Assembly (NCBI RefSeq): GCF_014698965.1
Contig: NZ_JACXAE010000107.1
Coordinates: 1-64,000 of the forward strand
DNA from: Iningainema tapete BLCC-T55
GTDB lineage: Bacteria > Cyanobacteriota > Cyanobacteriia > Cyanobacteriales > Nostocaceae
Direction of reading: 5' to 3'
Length of the DNA stretch: 64,000 nt
Shown here: positions 25,257 to 35,562 of the stretch, piece after piece
Numbering within the stretch: position 1 is the stretch's first letter
Layout: every line of letters begins with the position of its first letter
Position numbers and translations under genes: made by a program
The notes under the pieces: generated by a model
Database searches by the model: none
Told to the model about the DNA's origin: nothing
The model's input: only the letters and a program-made list of their open reading frames with translations

Positions 25257-27515
25257 ATGAGTACTAACAGTACGAGTTGGGGTTGGTATTTTGGATTAGA
25301 GATTACGATCGCTACGGTAATCTCTTGCTTTGCAAATTGTGCATATGCCCAAATTACCCCCGATGGCACTTTACCGAATAATTCTCGTGTCACTGTGCAG
25401 GGAAACACCAACCTGATTGAAGGTGGAACCACTGTAGGAAGCAACCTTTTCCATAGTTTTTCCCAGTTTTCTATACCAACTGGTAATCAAGCTTTTTTCA
25501 AAAATGCCTTAGATATTCAAAACATTATTACTCGGGTAACGGGTAATTCTATCTCTAATATTGATGGTTTAATTCGCGCAAACGGCACAGCTAACATTTT
25601 TTTGATTAATCCCAATGGGATTATTTTTGGGCAAAATGCTTCGCTAAATATCGGTGGCTCATTTCTTGCTAGTACAGCGAGTAGTTTAAATTTTGCCGAT
25701 AGCACACTCTTCAGTGCCACTGCTACTCAAACTACACCTCTACTCACTATCAGTGTTCCCATTGGCTTGCAATTCGGGGCAAATCCGGGAAGGATTCTTG
25801 TGCAAGGTAATGGTCAGGGTCTACGGAGTACGTCTGACATTATTGATACAAGTGTTGGTTTGCGCGTACAGCCCAATCAAACCTTAGCTTTAGTAGGCTC
25901 TGATGTGGTGCTGGAAGGTGGAACGCTGAAAACAGCAGGTGGACGAATTGAATTAGGCAGTGTTGATGATTCCAGCCAAGTCCGTCTCACCCCAATAGAT
26001 AAAGGTTGGGCTATGGACTATGCAGGTGTCCCAGCTTTCAGGGACATCCAATTGTCTCGACAGGCAACAGTGGATGCAAGTGGTGAGGGTGGTGGTGATA
26101 TACAAGTCCAAGGCAGGCGGGTAACGCTGACTGATGTTTCTCAAATTGAAGCCAGTACCTTGAGAGGGGAACCGGGAGGAACGTTGTCTGTTAGGGCTTC
26201 CGAATCGGTGGAATTGACAAGTATTCCATTTGATGGTTTCTTCACCACCGCATTGCTTGCTCAAGTATATCCAGGAGCTACGGGTAAGGGCGGTAATCTC
26301 ATCGTAGAAACACCACAGTTAAGTGTTCGGGATGGGGCACAAATACAAGCTACAACTTTTGGCTTAGGAGCGGCGGGCAACTTAATAGTGAATGCCTCCG
26401 AGTCGATAGAATTGATTGGAGAAACAGCCGATGGCATATTTCCCAGCGCTTTATCCACAGTCGTCACACAAGGAGCTACGGGTGCAGGCGGCAATTTAAC
26501 CATAGAAACTCGGCGGTTAAGTGTTCGGGATGGGGCACAAGTGCAAACTGCAACATCTGGCTCAGGGGCTGCGGGCAACTTAATCGTGAATGCCTCCGAG
26601 TTGGTGGAAATAAGCGGTTTTTCATTTATTACTCAGAACCCTAGCACCTTGACAGCTAGTACTGAAAGTACTGGCGATGCCGGTAATATAACGATTGAAA
26701 CTGAACAGTTGACTATCCAAAATGGGGCTATAGTATCTGTGAGCGGTAACGGACCAGGTAACGCAGGTAACATGTCAGTTCAGGCTCGCTCTATCCTGTT
26801 GAATAATGAAGCCCTGCTCCAAGCCAACGCTCAAGCAGGCGAGGGCAATATTAACCTAAGCGCTCGTGATTTGATCTTACGCAACAACAGCAACATCACC
26901 ACTGACGCCGAAGGAGAAAATGTCATCGGCGGCAATATTAACATCAACACCAATTTCCTCGTTGCTTTGGAAAATAGTGATATTCGCGCCAATTCTACTA
27001 ACCGTGGAGGTCAGGTCACAATCAATACCAGAGGCATCTTTGGTACAGAGTCTCGGACAGAGCTTACCTCAGAAAGTGACATCACTGCCACTGGGGGGAG
27101 TCCTGAGTTAAGTGGTATTGTAGAAATCAACACACCCGAGGTTGACACCAGCCTGGGATTCGTGGAACTACCCGCAAATGTAGCTGATGTCTCAGGGTTA
27201 GTGAACACTGGCTGTGCCACCTTTGCAGGTTCAGAGGGCAGTAGCTTCGTTGTCACCGGACGTGGCGGTTTACCTCCCAGTCCGGATCAACCCCTCAGTA
27301 ATGATGTGGTGTGGTCAGATACTCGATTGCCAGCTACCACAACGCAGCCGCATGGCTTAGAGACTGCTGCTAAACCACCTTCTAAATCTAAAGCTGTGGT
27401 AATTGTGCCTGCTACTGGTTGGGTGTTTAACGGCAAAGGGGAAGTAACGCTGATTTCTTCTACATCCAATGCCACTGGGAAGGGGTCTACTCCTGCTACC
27501 TGCTCTCAACAATAA
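25257..27515 (+). CDS. TpsA-like filamentous hemagglutinin (two-partner secretion) protein
   Basis: A 752-residue exoprotein. A signal peptide ends near AYA-Q (residue 31). The TPS domain follows: TLPNNSRVTVQGNT, FHSFSQFSIP and the NPNGIIFGQNASLNIGGSF box. The rest is beta-helix, with two or three diverged repeats built on GGNL-x-(V/I)ET-x-x-LSVRDGAQ and AAGNLIVNASE. The C-terminus has GLVNTGCA and ends in TGWVFNGKGEVTLIS, as in many cyanobacterial members. It would be secreted by a TpsB (FhaC/Omp85-type) transporter, and none is in the window. AAGGA lies upstream of the ATG. Confidence 0.93.
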   Translation: MSTNSTSWGWYFGLEITIATVISCFANCAYAQITPDGTLPNNSRVTVQGNTNLIEGGTTVGSNLFHSFSQFSIPTGNQAFFKNALDIQNIITRVTGNSISNIDGLIRANGTANIFLINPNGIIFGQNASLNIGGSFLASTASSLNFADSTLFSATATQTTPLLTISVPIGLQFGANPGRILVQGNGQGLRSTSDIIDTSVGLRVQPNQTLALVGSDVVLEGGTLKTAGGRIELGSVDDSSQVRLTPIDKGWAMDYAGVPAFRDIQLSRQATVDASGEGGGDIQVQGRRVTLTDVSQIEASTLRGEPGGTLSVRASESVELTSIPFDGFFTTALLAQVYPGATGKGGNLIVETPQLSVRDGAQIQATTFGLGAAGNLIVNASESIELIGETADGIFPSALSTVVTQGATGAGGNLTIETRRLSVRDGAQVQTATSGSGAAGNLIVNASELVEISGFSFITQNPSTLTASTESTGDAGNITIETEQLTIQNGAIVSVSGNGPGNAGNMSVQARSILLNNEALLQANAQAGEGNINLSARDLILRNNSNITTDAEGENVIGGNININTNFLVALENSDIRANSTNRGGQVTINTRGIFGTESRTELTSESDITATGGSPELSGIVEINTPEVDTSLGFVELPANVADVSGLVNTGCATFAGSEGSSFVVTGRGGLPPSPDQPLSNDVVWSDTRLPATTTQPHGLETAAKPPSKSKAVVIVPATGWVFNGKGEVTLISSTSNATGKGSTPATCSQQ

Positions 27516-27670
27516 AACCGCTTACAGATTATTGTTCTCAGAGTTAGCATTATTAATAGGAATGTCGTCCTTTTCCATTTTCACGACATCCTCCCTTCCA
27601 CCTCATCTCGTCAATTTGAAAAGCAAGCTATTCTGAATAACCACATTTAAGTGTAACTAAGAAAGTAACA

Positions 27671-28234
27671 GTGCGAGATAGTGAAATTCTCAAGACAATA
27701 GAGCCAAATGTGCTAGAAGCACACTTAAGAACATTTGGCTGGCATGAGCAGGGGCGAATTCATGATAACGCCGGAGCGATTTGGAGACGTAAAAATGATC
27801 CAGTGGATGATGAATTTGAGATTTTGCTACCCCTCCAGAAAACTCTAGGAGATTACGCTGCTCGGATTAGTGATGCGCTTAAAACATTAGAAGTAGTAGA
27901 AAATCGTTCTCAATTGGAGATATTAAGCGATTTACTCACATCAGTGGCAAATCAGGAAATTCAGGGAATGGTGATAAAAGTTCCATCCAATTTAACTGGC
28001 TACTTCACCCTAATAGGCGTTGTCTTGGGAAAACTCCGTGAGATCCTTGTTCAACTGAATGAATCGAAATATCATTTAGCATTTAAATCTTACCAGGAAC
28101 ATTTACCAATCGTCTGTACTGGTGATCTAATCAAAGAAAATGGAGAATTTGTGCTAAAAAATCCCCGCAACTTTAAACCGCTCTCTGCCTCTGTGTCCTC
28201 TGCGTCCTCAGCGGTTCTTAAATCAAGACCTTAA
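27671..28234 (+). CDS. Hypothetical protein with repeat-derived C-terminus
   Basis: A 187-residue protein with a GTG start and a weak AAGAAAG ribosome site. The first 100 residues (FGWHEQGRIHDNAGAIWRR, then EFEILLPLQKTLGDYAARI) resemble a widespread but uncharacterised family I cannot name. The last 18 residues (LSASVSSASSAVLKSRP) are encoded by CTCTG(C/T)GTC-type sequence, the CCTCTGTGTCCTCTGCG repeat common between cyanobacterial genes. The native C-terminus may therefore have been replaced. It stands alone and the function is unknown. Confidence 0.7.
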   Translation: MRDSEILKTIEPNVLEAHLRTFGWHEQGRIHDNAGAIWRRKNDPVDDEFEILLPLQKTLGDYAARISDALKTLEVVENRSQLEILSDLLTSVANQEIQGMVIKVPSNLTGYFTLIGVVLGKLREILVQLNESKYHLAFKSYQEHLPIVCTGDLIKENGEFVLKNPRNFKPLSASVSSASSAVLKSRP

Positions 28235-28261
28235 TTTTTACAAAAATTTACATCTTTGATT

Positions 28262-28352
28262 GGAGGCGGAGCCTCCAGAATAGCATTCCCAGGCGGAGCC
28301 TGGGAACGAGGGGGCGAGGAGGGAAAAAAAAGTCCGCGCAGGCGGACTTCGT
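28262..28352. repeat. Two palindromic repeats between convergent genes
   Basis: Bases 28262-28311 hold GGAGGCGGAGCCTCC followed by GCATTCCCAGGC and GCCTGGGAACGAG, the same family as at 1121. Bases about 28330-28345 hold AAGTCCGCGCAGGCGGACTT, a hairpin followed by CGTTTGTGTAGCC. Either could end transcripts of the converging hypothetical gene and clpC. Confidence 0.75.
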
Positions 28353-28409
28353 TTGTGTAGCCTCACCCGAATAGGGTGCGGGCATTCAAATTTTTCGTTA
28401 ACACATTTC

Positions 28410-30881
28410 TTACGACTCAACTCCAGGGGTCAACAATTCCCGACGCTGCTCAGCTCTAACAACGACATTGCCGTTTTCATCCACATCAACTATAGCTGTA
28501 TCGCCTTCCTTAACGCGACCAGACAGAATTTCTTCTGCTAAGCTATCTTCTAACAAGCGCATAATTGCTCGACGTAATGGTCTTGCACCGTAGCTGGGGC
28601 TGTAACCTTCTTGGATGAGACGGTTCTTGAAGCCATCGCTCACTTCCATCGTGATACCTTTTTCGGTAAGGCGACCAAAGACTTCCTTGAGCATGATGTC
28701 GGCGATTTGTGTCACCTCTTCCTTGCTCAATTGACGGAAGACGATAATCTCATCAAGTCGGTTGAGGAACTCTGGACGGAAGTATTGCTTGAGTTCTTCG
28801 TTAACCAGTGATTTAATCCGGTTATACTGAGTCTCACTAGCATTTTCAGCGAATTCAAAGCCGATACCGCCGCCGCCTTTTTCAATCACCTTAGAACCAA
28901 TGTTGGAGGTCAAAATTAGCAAGGTGTTCTTGAAGTCAACGGTACGTCCTTTAGCATCAGTTAACCGACCGTCTTCTAAAATTTGCAGCAACATGTTAAA
29001 TACATCAGGGTGTGCTTTTTCGATTTCGTCGAAAAGTACCACTGTGTATGGGCGTCGCCGCACGGCTTCGGTCAATTGACCGCCTTCGTTGTAACCTACA
29101 TAACCAGGAGGCGAACCAATCAGTTTGCTGACGGTGTGGCGCTCCATGTATTCCGACATATCCAAACGGATCATCGCTTCTTCGGAACCGAAGAAGTAAG
29201 AAGCCAAAGATTTTGCCAACTCGGTCTTACCTACACCTGTAGGACCAGAGAAAACGAAGCTGGCGATTGGTCGATTAGGATTCTTCAAACCGACACGAGC
29301 GCGGCGAATTGCGCGTGAAACTGCCTTCACAGCGTCTTCTTGACCAATTAGGCGCTGATGGAGGGTGTCTTCCATGTGCAGCAACTTCTCGGATTCAGAT
29401 TCGGTGAGTTTGTTCACCGGAACTCCTGTCCAGGAAGCGACAATGTGGGCAATGTCTTCTTCGGTAACTACAGGTTCTTCACCGTCGCTGCGACCAGAAT
29501 TTGTTTTGCTTTGAGCAATGGCGCGAATTTCGGCTTTGATTTCCATTTCCCGATCGCGCAATTCCCCAGCTCTGTCGAAGTCTTGAGAACGGACTGCATC
29601 ATCTTTTTCTTTTAAGATTTGACGCAGTTCTTTGTCTAACTCTTTAGCAGCGGGGGGCAACTGGGAGTTAATCAAGCGTACCCGACTTCCGGCTTCGTCA
29701 ATCAAGTCGATTGCTTTATCTGGGAGATAGCGATCGCTAATGTAGCGATCTGACAATTTCGCTGCTGCCACCAAAGCTTCATCTGATATTTTCAGCTTGT
29801 GGTGTTGCTCGTAGCGATCGCGCAAACCGTAGAGAATCTCAATTGTTTCATCTACTGACGGTTCACCCACCATTACTGGTTGGAAACGACGTTCTAGGGC
29901 TGCATCCCGCTCGATGTGCTTGCGGTATTCATCTAGAGTCGTAGCACCAATACACTGTAGTTCGCCTCTTGCCAAAGCTGGCTTGAGGATATTTGCTGCA
30001 TCGATTGCGCCTTCGGCTGCACCCGCCCCAATCAAGGTGTGTACTTCGTCAATCACGAGAATGACATTTCCCGCCTGACGAATTTCATCCATGATTTTCT
30101 TCAGGCGTTCTTCAAATTCACCTCGATACTTGGTTCCTGCAACGAGCAAACCTATATCCAGAGTCACTACGCGCTTATCTTCCAGGATGTCCGGGACATC
30201 TTTGGTAGAAATGCGTGTCGCCAATCCTTCGGCGATCGCTGTTTTACCAACACCTGGTTCCCCAATTAAAACTGGGTTATTTTTTGTCCTGCGACCCAAT
30301 ATTTGGATCACACGTTCAATTTCTTTAGCGCGTCCTACCACTGGATCGAGCTTGCCGTCCGCTGCCATTTGGGTCAAGTTTGAGCCAAACTCGTCCAAAG
30401 TTGGGGTTTTGTTGCCGCGTGGTTGACCACCAGCACTAACCTCAGCTGTTTCTCCTAGCATCCGGATAACTTGAGTTCTAACCTTAGATAGGTCTACTCC
30501 CAAGTTTTCTAGCACTCTGGCTGCCACACCTTCCCCTTCTCGGATTAGGCCCAACAGCAGATGCTCCGTGCCAATGTAGTTATGCCCTAACTGGCGTGCT
30601 TCTTCCAAGGATAGTTCTAGGACCCGTTTTGCTCGTGGTGTAAATGGAATTTCCACCGCCACAAAACCCGAACCTCGACCTATGATTTTTTCTACCTCAA
30701 TCCGAGCGTCTTTGAGATTGACACCCATAGATTTCAGCACCTTAGCCGCCACTCCAGTACCTTCTCCAATCAGACCCAGGAGGATCTGTTCGGTACCTAC
30801 GAAGTTGTGACCCAGTCGGCGTGCTTCTTCCTGGGCTAACATGATTACCTTAATGGCTTTTTCTGTGAAGCGTTCAAACAT
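28410..30881 (-). CDS. clpC: ATP-dependent Clp protease ATP-binding subunit ClpC
   Basis: An 823-residue HSP100 unfoldase that feeds proteins to ClpP; in cyanobacteria it is cytosolic and essential. It has two Clp N repeats (residues 1-145, [20 protein letters not shown]), AAA1 with GEPGVGKTA (near 209) and DEVHTLIG, a UVR/M-domain region (about 420-455), and AAA2 with GPTGVGKTE (near 548) and DEIEKAH. An N-GF-type ClpP-docking loop is expected around 670-690. Length and ending match ClpC. It stands alone with a long 5' region. Confidence 0.97.
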   Translation of the reverse strand: MFERFTEKAIKVIMLAQEEARRLGHNFVGTEQILLGLIGEGTGVAAKVLKSMGVNLKDARIEVEKIIGRGSGFVAVEIPFTPRAKRVLELSLEEARQLGHNYIGTEHLLLGLIREGEGVAARVLENLGVDLSKVRTQVIRMLGETAEVSAGGQPRGNKTPTLDEFGSNLTQMAADGKLDPVVGRAKEIERVIQILGRRTKNNPVLIGEPGVGKTAIAEGLATRISTKDVPDILEDKRVVTLDIGLLVAGTKYRGEFEERLKKIMDEIRQAGNVILVIDEVHTLIGAGAAEGAIDAANILKPALARGELQCIGATTLDEYRKHIERDAALERRFQPVMVGEPSVDETIEILYGLRDRYEQHHKLKISDEALVAAAKLSDRYISDRYLPDKAIDLIDEAGSRVRLINSQLPPAAKELDKELRQILKEKDDAVRSQDFDRAGELRDREMEIKAEIRAIAQSKTNSGRSDGEEPVVTEEDIAHIVASWTGVPVNKLTESESEKLLHMEDTLHQRLIGQEDAVKAVSRAIRRARVGLKNPNRPIASFVFSGPTGVGKTELAKSLASYFFGSEEAMIRLDMSEYMERHTVSKLIGSPPGYVGYNEGGQLTEAVRRRPYTVVLFDEIEKAHPDVFNMLLQILEDGRLTDAKGRTVDFKNTLLILTSNIGSKVIEKGGGGIGFEFAENASETQYNRIKSLVNEELKQYFRPEFLNRLDEIIVFRQLSKEEVTQIADIMLKEVFGRLTEKGITMEVSDGFKNRLIQEGYSPSYGARPLRRAIMRLLEDSLAEEILSGRVKEGDTAIVDVDENGNVVVRAEQRRELLTPGVES

Positions 30882-31393
30882 ATGACACTGATCCCATCAC
30901 CTGCGTCGTGCCGGTACGCTGATTTTAGCACAGGCAAATCGTGCCGATGCTTGTATAAAGATATAGACATCGACGACTTTTCACCCTCAATGATGGGGTA
31001 ATTACCGATCCTTGATGACTTTTTCTGGGTAATCCACTATCAACATTAAGTTTTTTTACATTTTTTTGTCTAGATGCCAGGAATTTAATGCCTGATTTCT
31101 AAAGTTTTTTGTCATTCCCAAGGAATGATTTTTATCATGAATCCCTATTCCTGTCAAGATGTACTTGGACAGTTATCATTTTATTTTGTGTCATATAAAT
31201 ATCTAAATTAAAAGTTTATTTATATTAAAAATACTAATATATTGTTGACGGTTGACCCAGATCTTGCGTCATAATTTTCCCCAGCCCAAGAAATAATACC
31301 AATTATCCTTGTAGGGGCAATACATCTTTACCCCCCAACCCCCCGAAAATCGGGGGGCATGAAGGGATCACAATCTGCTCCCTGTCCAACATT
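30882..31393. other. Intergenic region upstream of clpC
   Basis: About 510 bases with no credible gene. It probably contains the clpC promoter on the minus strand, although no convincing -35/-10 pair was identified. Near the rimI end, CCCCCCGAAAATCGGGGGG (about 31339-31357) forms a hairpin in a C-rich repeat-like stretch, which may mark the end of an old element or a terminator. Confidence 0.5.
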
Positions 31394-31945
31394 TCACCAA
31401 ACTCTGGGTTGCCAAGAGAAATAACTCAGGCGCTGGCTCACCATCTGATCCCATTTATCCAACATTTCACCAAACTCCGGGTACTGTAAATTACCCAACC
31501 AAAGAATCAGCGCATCTTCACCATTATCTTTGTAGTAACGTCGCCGTACACCAGCCGTCTTAAAACCAAATTTTTGGTACAAGTGTATTGCTGCTTGATT
31601 AGAAGCACGCACTTCGAGAGTAGCTCGCTCCAAACCTCGATGGGCAGCTGTTTTCAGCAGTGAATAAAGTAAAGCTTGTCCTAAACCTTGATGCTGATAT
31701 TGAGGATGAACTGCCAAAATCGTAATGTGTGCTTCCTCAAGAATTGACCAAAAGCAACCCATAGACAATAGCCCTAAGGAAGAAACAGGCGAAAACAAGC
31801 CAAGCAAATCACTGTTGGGGCTTTCTAACTCTCTTTTATAAGCCGATAGCGTCCACAAACCCCCAAAACAGCAAAGATCAAGCTCCACCATCGCATTAAG
31901 ATGCTCAGTTGTCAGTGATTTAAGTTCTAATGGAATTGTGTTCAC
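31394..31945 (-). CDS. rimI: Ribosomal protein S18-alanine N-acetyltransferase
   Basis: A 183-residue GNAT-fold acetyltransferase. The acetyl-CoA loop is HPQYQHQGLGQALL, and LEVRASNQAAIHLYQKFGF is typical of RimI. It is expected to acetylate the N-terminus of ribosomal protein S18, though RimI enzymes can act on other proteins. It is divergent from lysA. The rimI/lysA/cdaA/uppS order is, to my knowledge, common in cyanobacteria. Confidence 0.9.
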   Translation of the reverse strand: MNTIPLELKSLTTEHLNAMVELDLCCFGGLWTLSAYKRELESPNSDLLGLFSPVSSLGLLSMGCFWSILEEAHITILAVHPQYQHQGLGQALLYSLLKTAAHRGLERATLEVRASNQAAIHLYQKFGFKTAGVRRRYYKDNGEDALILWLGNLQYPEFGEMLDKWDQMVSQRLSYFSWQPRVW

Positions 31946-32031
31946 ATTTATTGGTAATAGTACAAACCGTAGGTAAACTGGGAATCGGAAGACTTACGCT
32001 CGTTATTTGCACAAGGACAACTCTTATAGAT

Positions 32032-33435
32032 ATGGTATCTACTCACCCTAGTGGGGTTCAAGATTCTGCTCATAAGTATCTGCCACTTTTTAACAGTAAA
32101 AATTTTGACTTATCACCTAATCAGCAACTTTTACCGTTAACTGCCAAAGTAAACAGTCAAGACTGCCTAGAAATAGGGGGTTGTGATGTCAAAACTTTAG
32201 TAGAGCAGTTTGGCTCACCATTGTATATTTTAGATGAAGAAACTGTACGTACAGCTTGCCGTCAATATCGCGACAGCTTGAAACGCTACTACAAAGGTGA
32301 ATCTCAAGTTCTGTATGCTTCAAAAGCATGGAGTTGCTTAGCAGTTTGTGCGCTCGTAGCTTCAGAAGGTTTGGGAATAGATGTCGCATCAGGAGGCGAA
32401 CTCTACACCGCCTTAACGGCAGGAGTGAATCCTGAGCTAATTTATCTCCACGGAAATAATAAATCTCGTGAAGAACTGCGTTACGCCATTGAGTCTGGCA
32501 TTACCATTATGGCGGACAATTGGCATGACTTGCAGCAAATTGTGGAATTAGCTCAAGGGCAACAACCAGTACGGATTATGTTGCGTTTGACACCAGGAAT
32601 AGATTGTCATACCCATGAGTATATTCGCACAGGACACTTAGATAGTAAATTTGGTTTTGACCCAGGAGATTTGGATGAGGTGTTTGCTTTTGTGAGTAAG
32701 CAAACGGCTCTCAATTGCATAGGAGTACACGCCCATATCGGTTCCCAAATTTTTGAACTTCAACCACATCGCGATTTGGCGGCGCTGATGGTGCAGTGGT
32801 TAACCGATTCAGCTAAATACGGTTTAAAGATCACCAACTTAAACGTGGGTGGGGGTTTAGGTATTACTTATACAGAATCAGATGACCCACCAAGTATAGA
32901 AGAGTGGGTAAAACCAATCTGTCAAGTAATTGAAGAAACTTGTACAAAAGAAAATTTGCCTCTCCCAAAATTACTATGTGAACCAGGGCGATCGCTCATT
33001 GGCACGGCTTGTGTAACAGCTTATACAATAGGCTCCCAAAAGGAAATTCCCGGCATTCGTACTTATATAGCAGTAGATGGCGGAATGTCCGACAATCCAC
33101 GCCCAATTACCTACCAATCAGTATACCGGGCGGCGATCGCCAATCAGATGTCACAACCACTTACTCAAACAGTCACAATTGCTGGTAAACATTGTGAATC
33201 GGGAGATATTCTAATAAAGAATGCCCAGCTGTCAAAATCTAAACCAGGAGATATCCTCGTAGTAATGGCAACTGGTGCTTACAATTACAGTATGGCATCT
33301 AACTATAACCGCTTGACCAGATCGGCAGCAGTTATAGTGGCAAATGGCGAAGCAAATTTGATTTTGCGACGCGAAACTTATCAGGACTTGGTTCGACAAG
33401 ATTGTTTACCAGAAAGGCTAATTCAGAAATCATGA
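32032..33435 (+). CDS. lysA: Diaminopimelate decarboxylase
   Basis: Makes L-lysine from meso-diaminopimelate; a PLP fold-III enzyme. The start is set at ATG 32032 (MVSTHPSGVQD); the open frame reaches back to 31930 but would overlap rimI. The PLP lysine is K98 in LYASKAW. HGNNKS, NVGGGLGI, the CEPGRS phosphate-binding turn and the HCESGDIL active-site cysteine box are all present. The 467-residue length matches cyanobacterial LysA. dapB, two steps earlier in the pathway, lies at 61.6 kb. Confidence 0.96.
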   Translation: MVSTHPSGVQDSAHKYLPLFNSKNFDLSPNQQLLPLTAKVNSQDCLEIGGCDVKTLVEQFGSPLYILDEETVRTACRQYRDSLKRYYKGESQVLYASKAWSCLAVCALVASEGLGIDVASGGELYTALTAGVNPELIYLHGNNKSREELRYAIESGITIMADNWHDLQQIVELAQGQQPVRIMLRLTPGIDCHTHEYIRTGHLDSKFGFDPGDLDEVFAFVSKQTALNCIGVHAHIGSQIFELQPHRDLAALMVQWLTDSAKYGLKITNLNVGGGLGITYTESDDPPSIEEWVKPICQVIEETCTKENLPLPKLLCEPGRSLIGTACVTAYTIGSQKEIPGIRTYIAVDGGMSDNPRPITYQSVYRAAIANQMSQPLTQTVTIAGKHCESGDILIKNAQLSKSKPGDILVVMATGAYNYSMASNYNRLTRSAAVIVANGEANLILRRETYQDLVRQDCLPERLIQKS

Positions 33436-33520
33436 ATGCTGAATTATGAAAGATGAATTCATAATTCATCATTCATAATTCATAGTTCATAGTTTCACGG
33501 AGTTGGTTGATCCAGATGTC

Positions 33521-34444
33521 ATGGGAGATTTGTGGAAGCAGTGGCTGACAAACTTAGGGTGGACGCAGTCTTTGCTGCTTGGGACTCTGGATATTTTGTT
33601 AGTACTGGCGCTGACGTACATGATACTTGTTATTATTAGTGAGCGCCGGACACTGTGGATGGTGCGAGGATTTATTATTTTGATGCTAGCCTCCGCAGTC
33701 AGTAGCCGATTGCAGCTACAACTGCTGAATTTTGTACTGGAAAAGTTGGTAATTGGCTGTGCTGTAGCGATGGCGGTGGCACTCCAATCAGAGTTTCGTC
33801 GATTTTTAGAGCAATTAGGGCGCGGCGAATTCAAACAGTTATTTCGCTCATCAAATTTGACAATTCCTAAATCAGATAGTGTAATAGATGAAATTGTTGA
33901 TGCGGTTAAAGAATTATCAAAAAACCGGATCGGAGCTTTACTAATTTTAGAAACTACCAGTCCCATAGACGAGCGTGATTTTTCCGTACCAGGAGTCAAG
34001 CTAAATGCTGAGGTTTCTAAAGAACTGATACAAACAATTTTTCAACCAAAGACTTTGTTGCATGATGGAGCAACATTAATTCGTGGTTCACGGATAGTAG
34101 CATCAGGTATAATTTTACCGCTTTCAGGACGCACAGCCTCACGCCAGTTAGGAACACGTCACCGAGCAGCAATGGGAATTACTGAGCGGGTTGAAAATTG
34201 CATTTGTGTTGTTGTATCAGAAGAAACAGGTTCTATTTCCCTAGCGGAACGAGGAAACCTAAATAGACCACTAACAATCACGAAGCTGAAAGAGTCCTTA
34301 GAGACTCAATTTTCGACCAATGTAGATCGGGAAGCTGTTGCTCCTGGTTTGTTAAGTTTGGTTCGTCAGATTCGTGGTAAAGCACTCTTCTTAGTTTCAC
34401 GTTTACTTAGATTACCATCGACTGCTTCGCGAGATAAAAAATGA
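33521..34444 (+). CDS. cdaA: Diadenylate cyclase CdaA (c-di-AMP synthase)
   Basis: Condenses two ATP to cyclic di-AMP, a second messenger of osmotic and day-night control in cyanobacteria. Three membrane helices span about residues 15-85. The DAC domain follows with the DGA motif (D182-A184 in LLHDGATLI) and RHRAA (from R213). The start is set at ATG 33521; the frame also permits a TTG at 33503. The stop overlaps the uppS start (ATGA). A stretch of ATTCAT repeats (about 33450-33495) lies between lysA and this gene. Confidence 0.95.
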   Translation: MGDLWKQWLTNLGWTQSLLLGTLDILLVLALTYMILVIISERRTLWMVRGFIILMLASAVSSRLQLQLLNFVLEKLVIGCAVAMAVALQSEFRRFLEQLGRGEFKQLFRSSNLTIPKSDSVIDEIVDAVKELSKNRIGALLILETTSPIDERDFSVPGVKLNAEVSKELIQTIFQPKTLLHDGATLIRGSRIVASGIILPLSGRTASRQLGTRHRAAMGITERVENCICVVVSEETGSISLAERGNLNRPLTITKLKESLETQFSTNVDREAVAPGLLSLVRQIRGKALFLVSRLLRLPSTASRDKK

Positions 34445-35190
34445 CAGTACAACACACTGAACAGCAATATTTACCTTCTGACTTAAAAAAAGAACTACTA
34501 CCCAATCACGTTGCGGTGATTTGTGATGGCAATGGTCGATGGGCACAGCGTCAAGGTTTACCCCGTTTTATGGGACATAAAGCGGGTGTAGATGCGCTCA
34601 GAGATTTACTCCGTTGTTGTGATGATTGGGGAATTGGTGCGCTCACAGCTTATGTTTTTTCCACAGAAAACTGGAAAAGACCCCACGAAGAAGTAGATTT
34701 TTTAATGACTTTGTTTCAAAGGGTGTTACGCCAAGAACTACAAGAAATGATGAAGGAGAATGTACAAATAAAATTTGTCGGTAACTTAGCTGCTTTACCG
34801 AGCGCACTGCAAGAAGAAATTTCCCGTTCAATGACAGACACAAAAGAAAATCAAGGTATTCGCTTTACAGTAGCAACCAATTATGGGGGAAGACAAGAAA
34901 TTGTCCAAGCTTGTCGGGCGATCGCCGATCAAGTTAAACTTGGTTTACTCGAACCAGATCAAATTGACGAAGCAACATTTGAGCGCCACCTCTACACAGC
35001 CGGAATTTGCGATCCTGATTTATTAATCCGTACTAGTGGAGAAATGCGTATTTCCAATTTCCTACTTTGGCAAATGGCTTATGCAGAAATTTATATAACT
35101 CAAACCTTGTGGCCTGATTTTAACCGCAATGAGTTTCACCGCGCCTTACGAGCTTACCAACAGCGCGAACGTAGGTTTGGTAACGTGTAA
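34441..35190 (+). CDS. uppS: Isoprenyl transferase (undecaprenyl diphosphate synthase)
   Basis: A cis-prenyltransferase that makes undecaprenyl diphosphate, the lipid carrier for peptidoglycan and polysaccharide. The magnesium- and diphosphate-binding motif is [12 protein letters not shown] with D29. [17 protein letters not shown] and [19 protein letters not shown] are all family signatures. At 249 residues it is full length. It is translationally coupled to cdaA, linking c-di-AMP synthesis to the envelope lipid carrier. Confidence 0.97.
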   Translation: MTVQHTEQQYLPSDLKKELLPNHVAVICDGNGRWAQRQGLPRFMGHKAGVDALRDLLRCCDDWGIGALTAYVFSTENWKRPHEEVDFLMTLFQRVLRQELQEMMKENVQIKFVGNLAALPSALQEEISRSMTDTKENQGIRFTVATNYGGRQEIVQACRAIADQVKLGLLEPDQIDEATFERHLYTAGICDPDLLIRTSGEMRISNFLLWQMAYAEIYITQTLWPDFNRNEFHRALRAYQQRERRFGNV

Positions 35191-35212
35191 TGAATTAGGA
35201 ATAAAAACCTAC

Positions 35213-35241
35213 TGTGGAGACGCTCCGGCGGAGCGTCTCTA
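35213..35241. repeat. GAGACGCTCCGGCGGAGCGTCTC palindrome
   Basis: TGGAGACGCTCC pairs with GGAGCGTCTCTA. It sits between the convergent uppS and DUF3143 genes and could act as a bidirectional terminator. A close relative lies at 35564-35590. Confidence 0.8.
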
Positions 35242-35258
35242 CGACGGGCATGACTTTC

Positions 35259-35531
35259 TTATGGTCCAGAAAAAACCGCTTGTTCTACATCTTGCCTACT
35301 TAAAGAATATTTGAAAGAGCGTTGAATATCTTGCCCTTGATTTCCGGCTTGAAGATAGCGTACTACGATTTGCTCAACTTCTAACCATAATTCTGCTTGC
35401 CAAGTTGGTTTTTGTACATGCCAGCAATGCAGTAATTTTTCATCTTGTTGACAGCCAAGATTTTTCAGCCACTGTTCAATTTGAGGCAGAGGATGATTAT
35501 ATAGGGGAGTTTCTGGTGAAGGAAGAGGCAT
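35259..35531 (-). CDS. DUF3143 family cyanobacterial protein
   Basis: A 90-residue protein. The start is set at ATG 35531 (MPLPSPETPLYNHPLPQIE); the longer frame runs into a repeat. The pattern WL-x-x-LGC-x-QDE-x-x-x-HCWHV and the end SFKYSLSRQDVEQAVFSGP match the DUF3143 family, which is conserved in cyanobacteria. The function is unknown. It lies downstream of the J-domain/DnaJ/DnaK cluster and is probably in the same transcript. Confidence 0.9.
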   Translation of the reverse strand: MPLPSPETPLYNHPLPQIEQWLKNLGCQQDEKLLHCWHVQKPTWQAELWLEVEQIVVRYLQAGNQGQDIQRSFKYSLSRQDVEQAVFSGP

Positions 35532-35562
35532 TGTGATCTTAGATTTTGGATTTTGGATTTTA

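Noticed and set aside
28983-29318. Several plus-strand frames opposite clpC
   Set aside because: Antisense shadows of a strongly supported gene, with no start signals or family matches.
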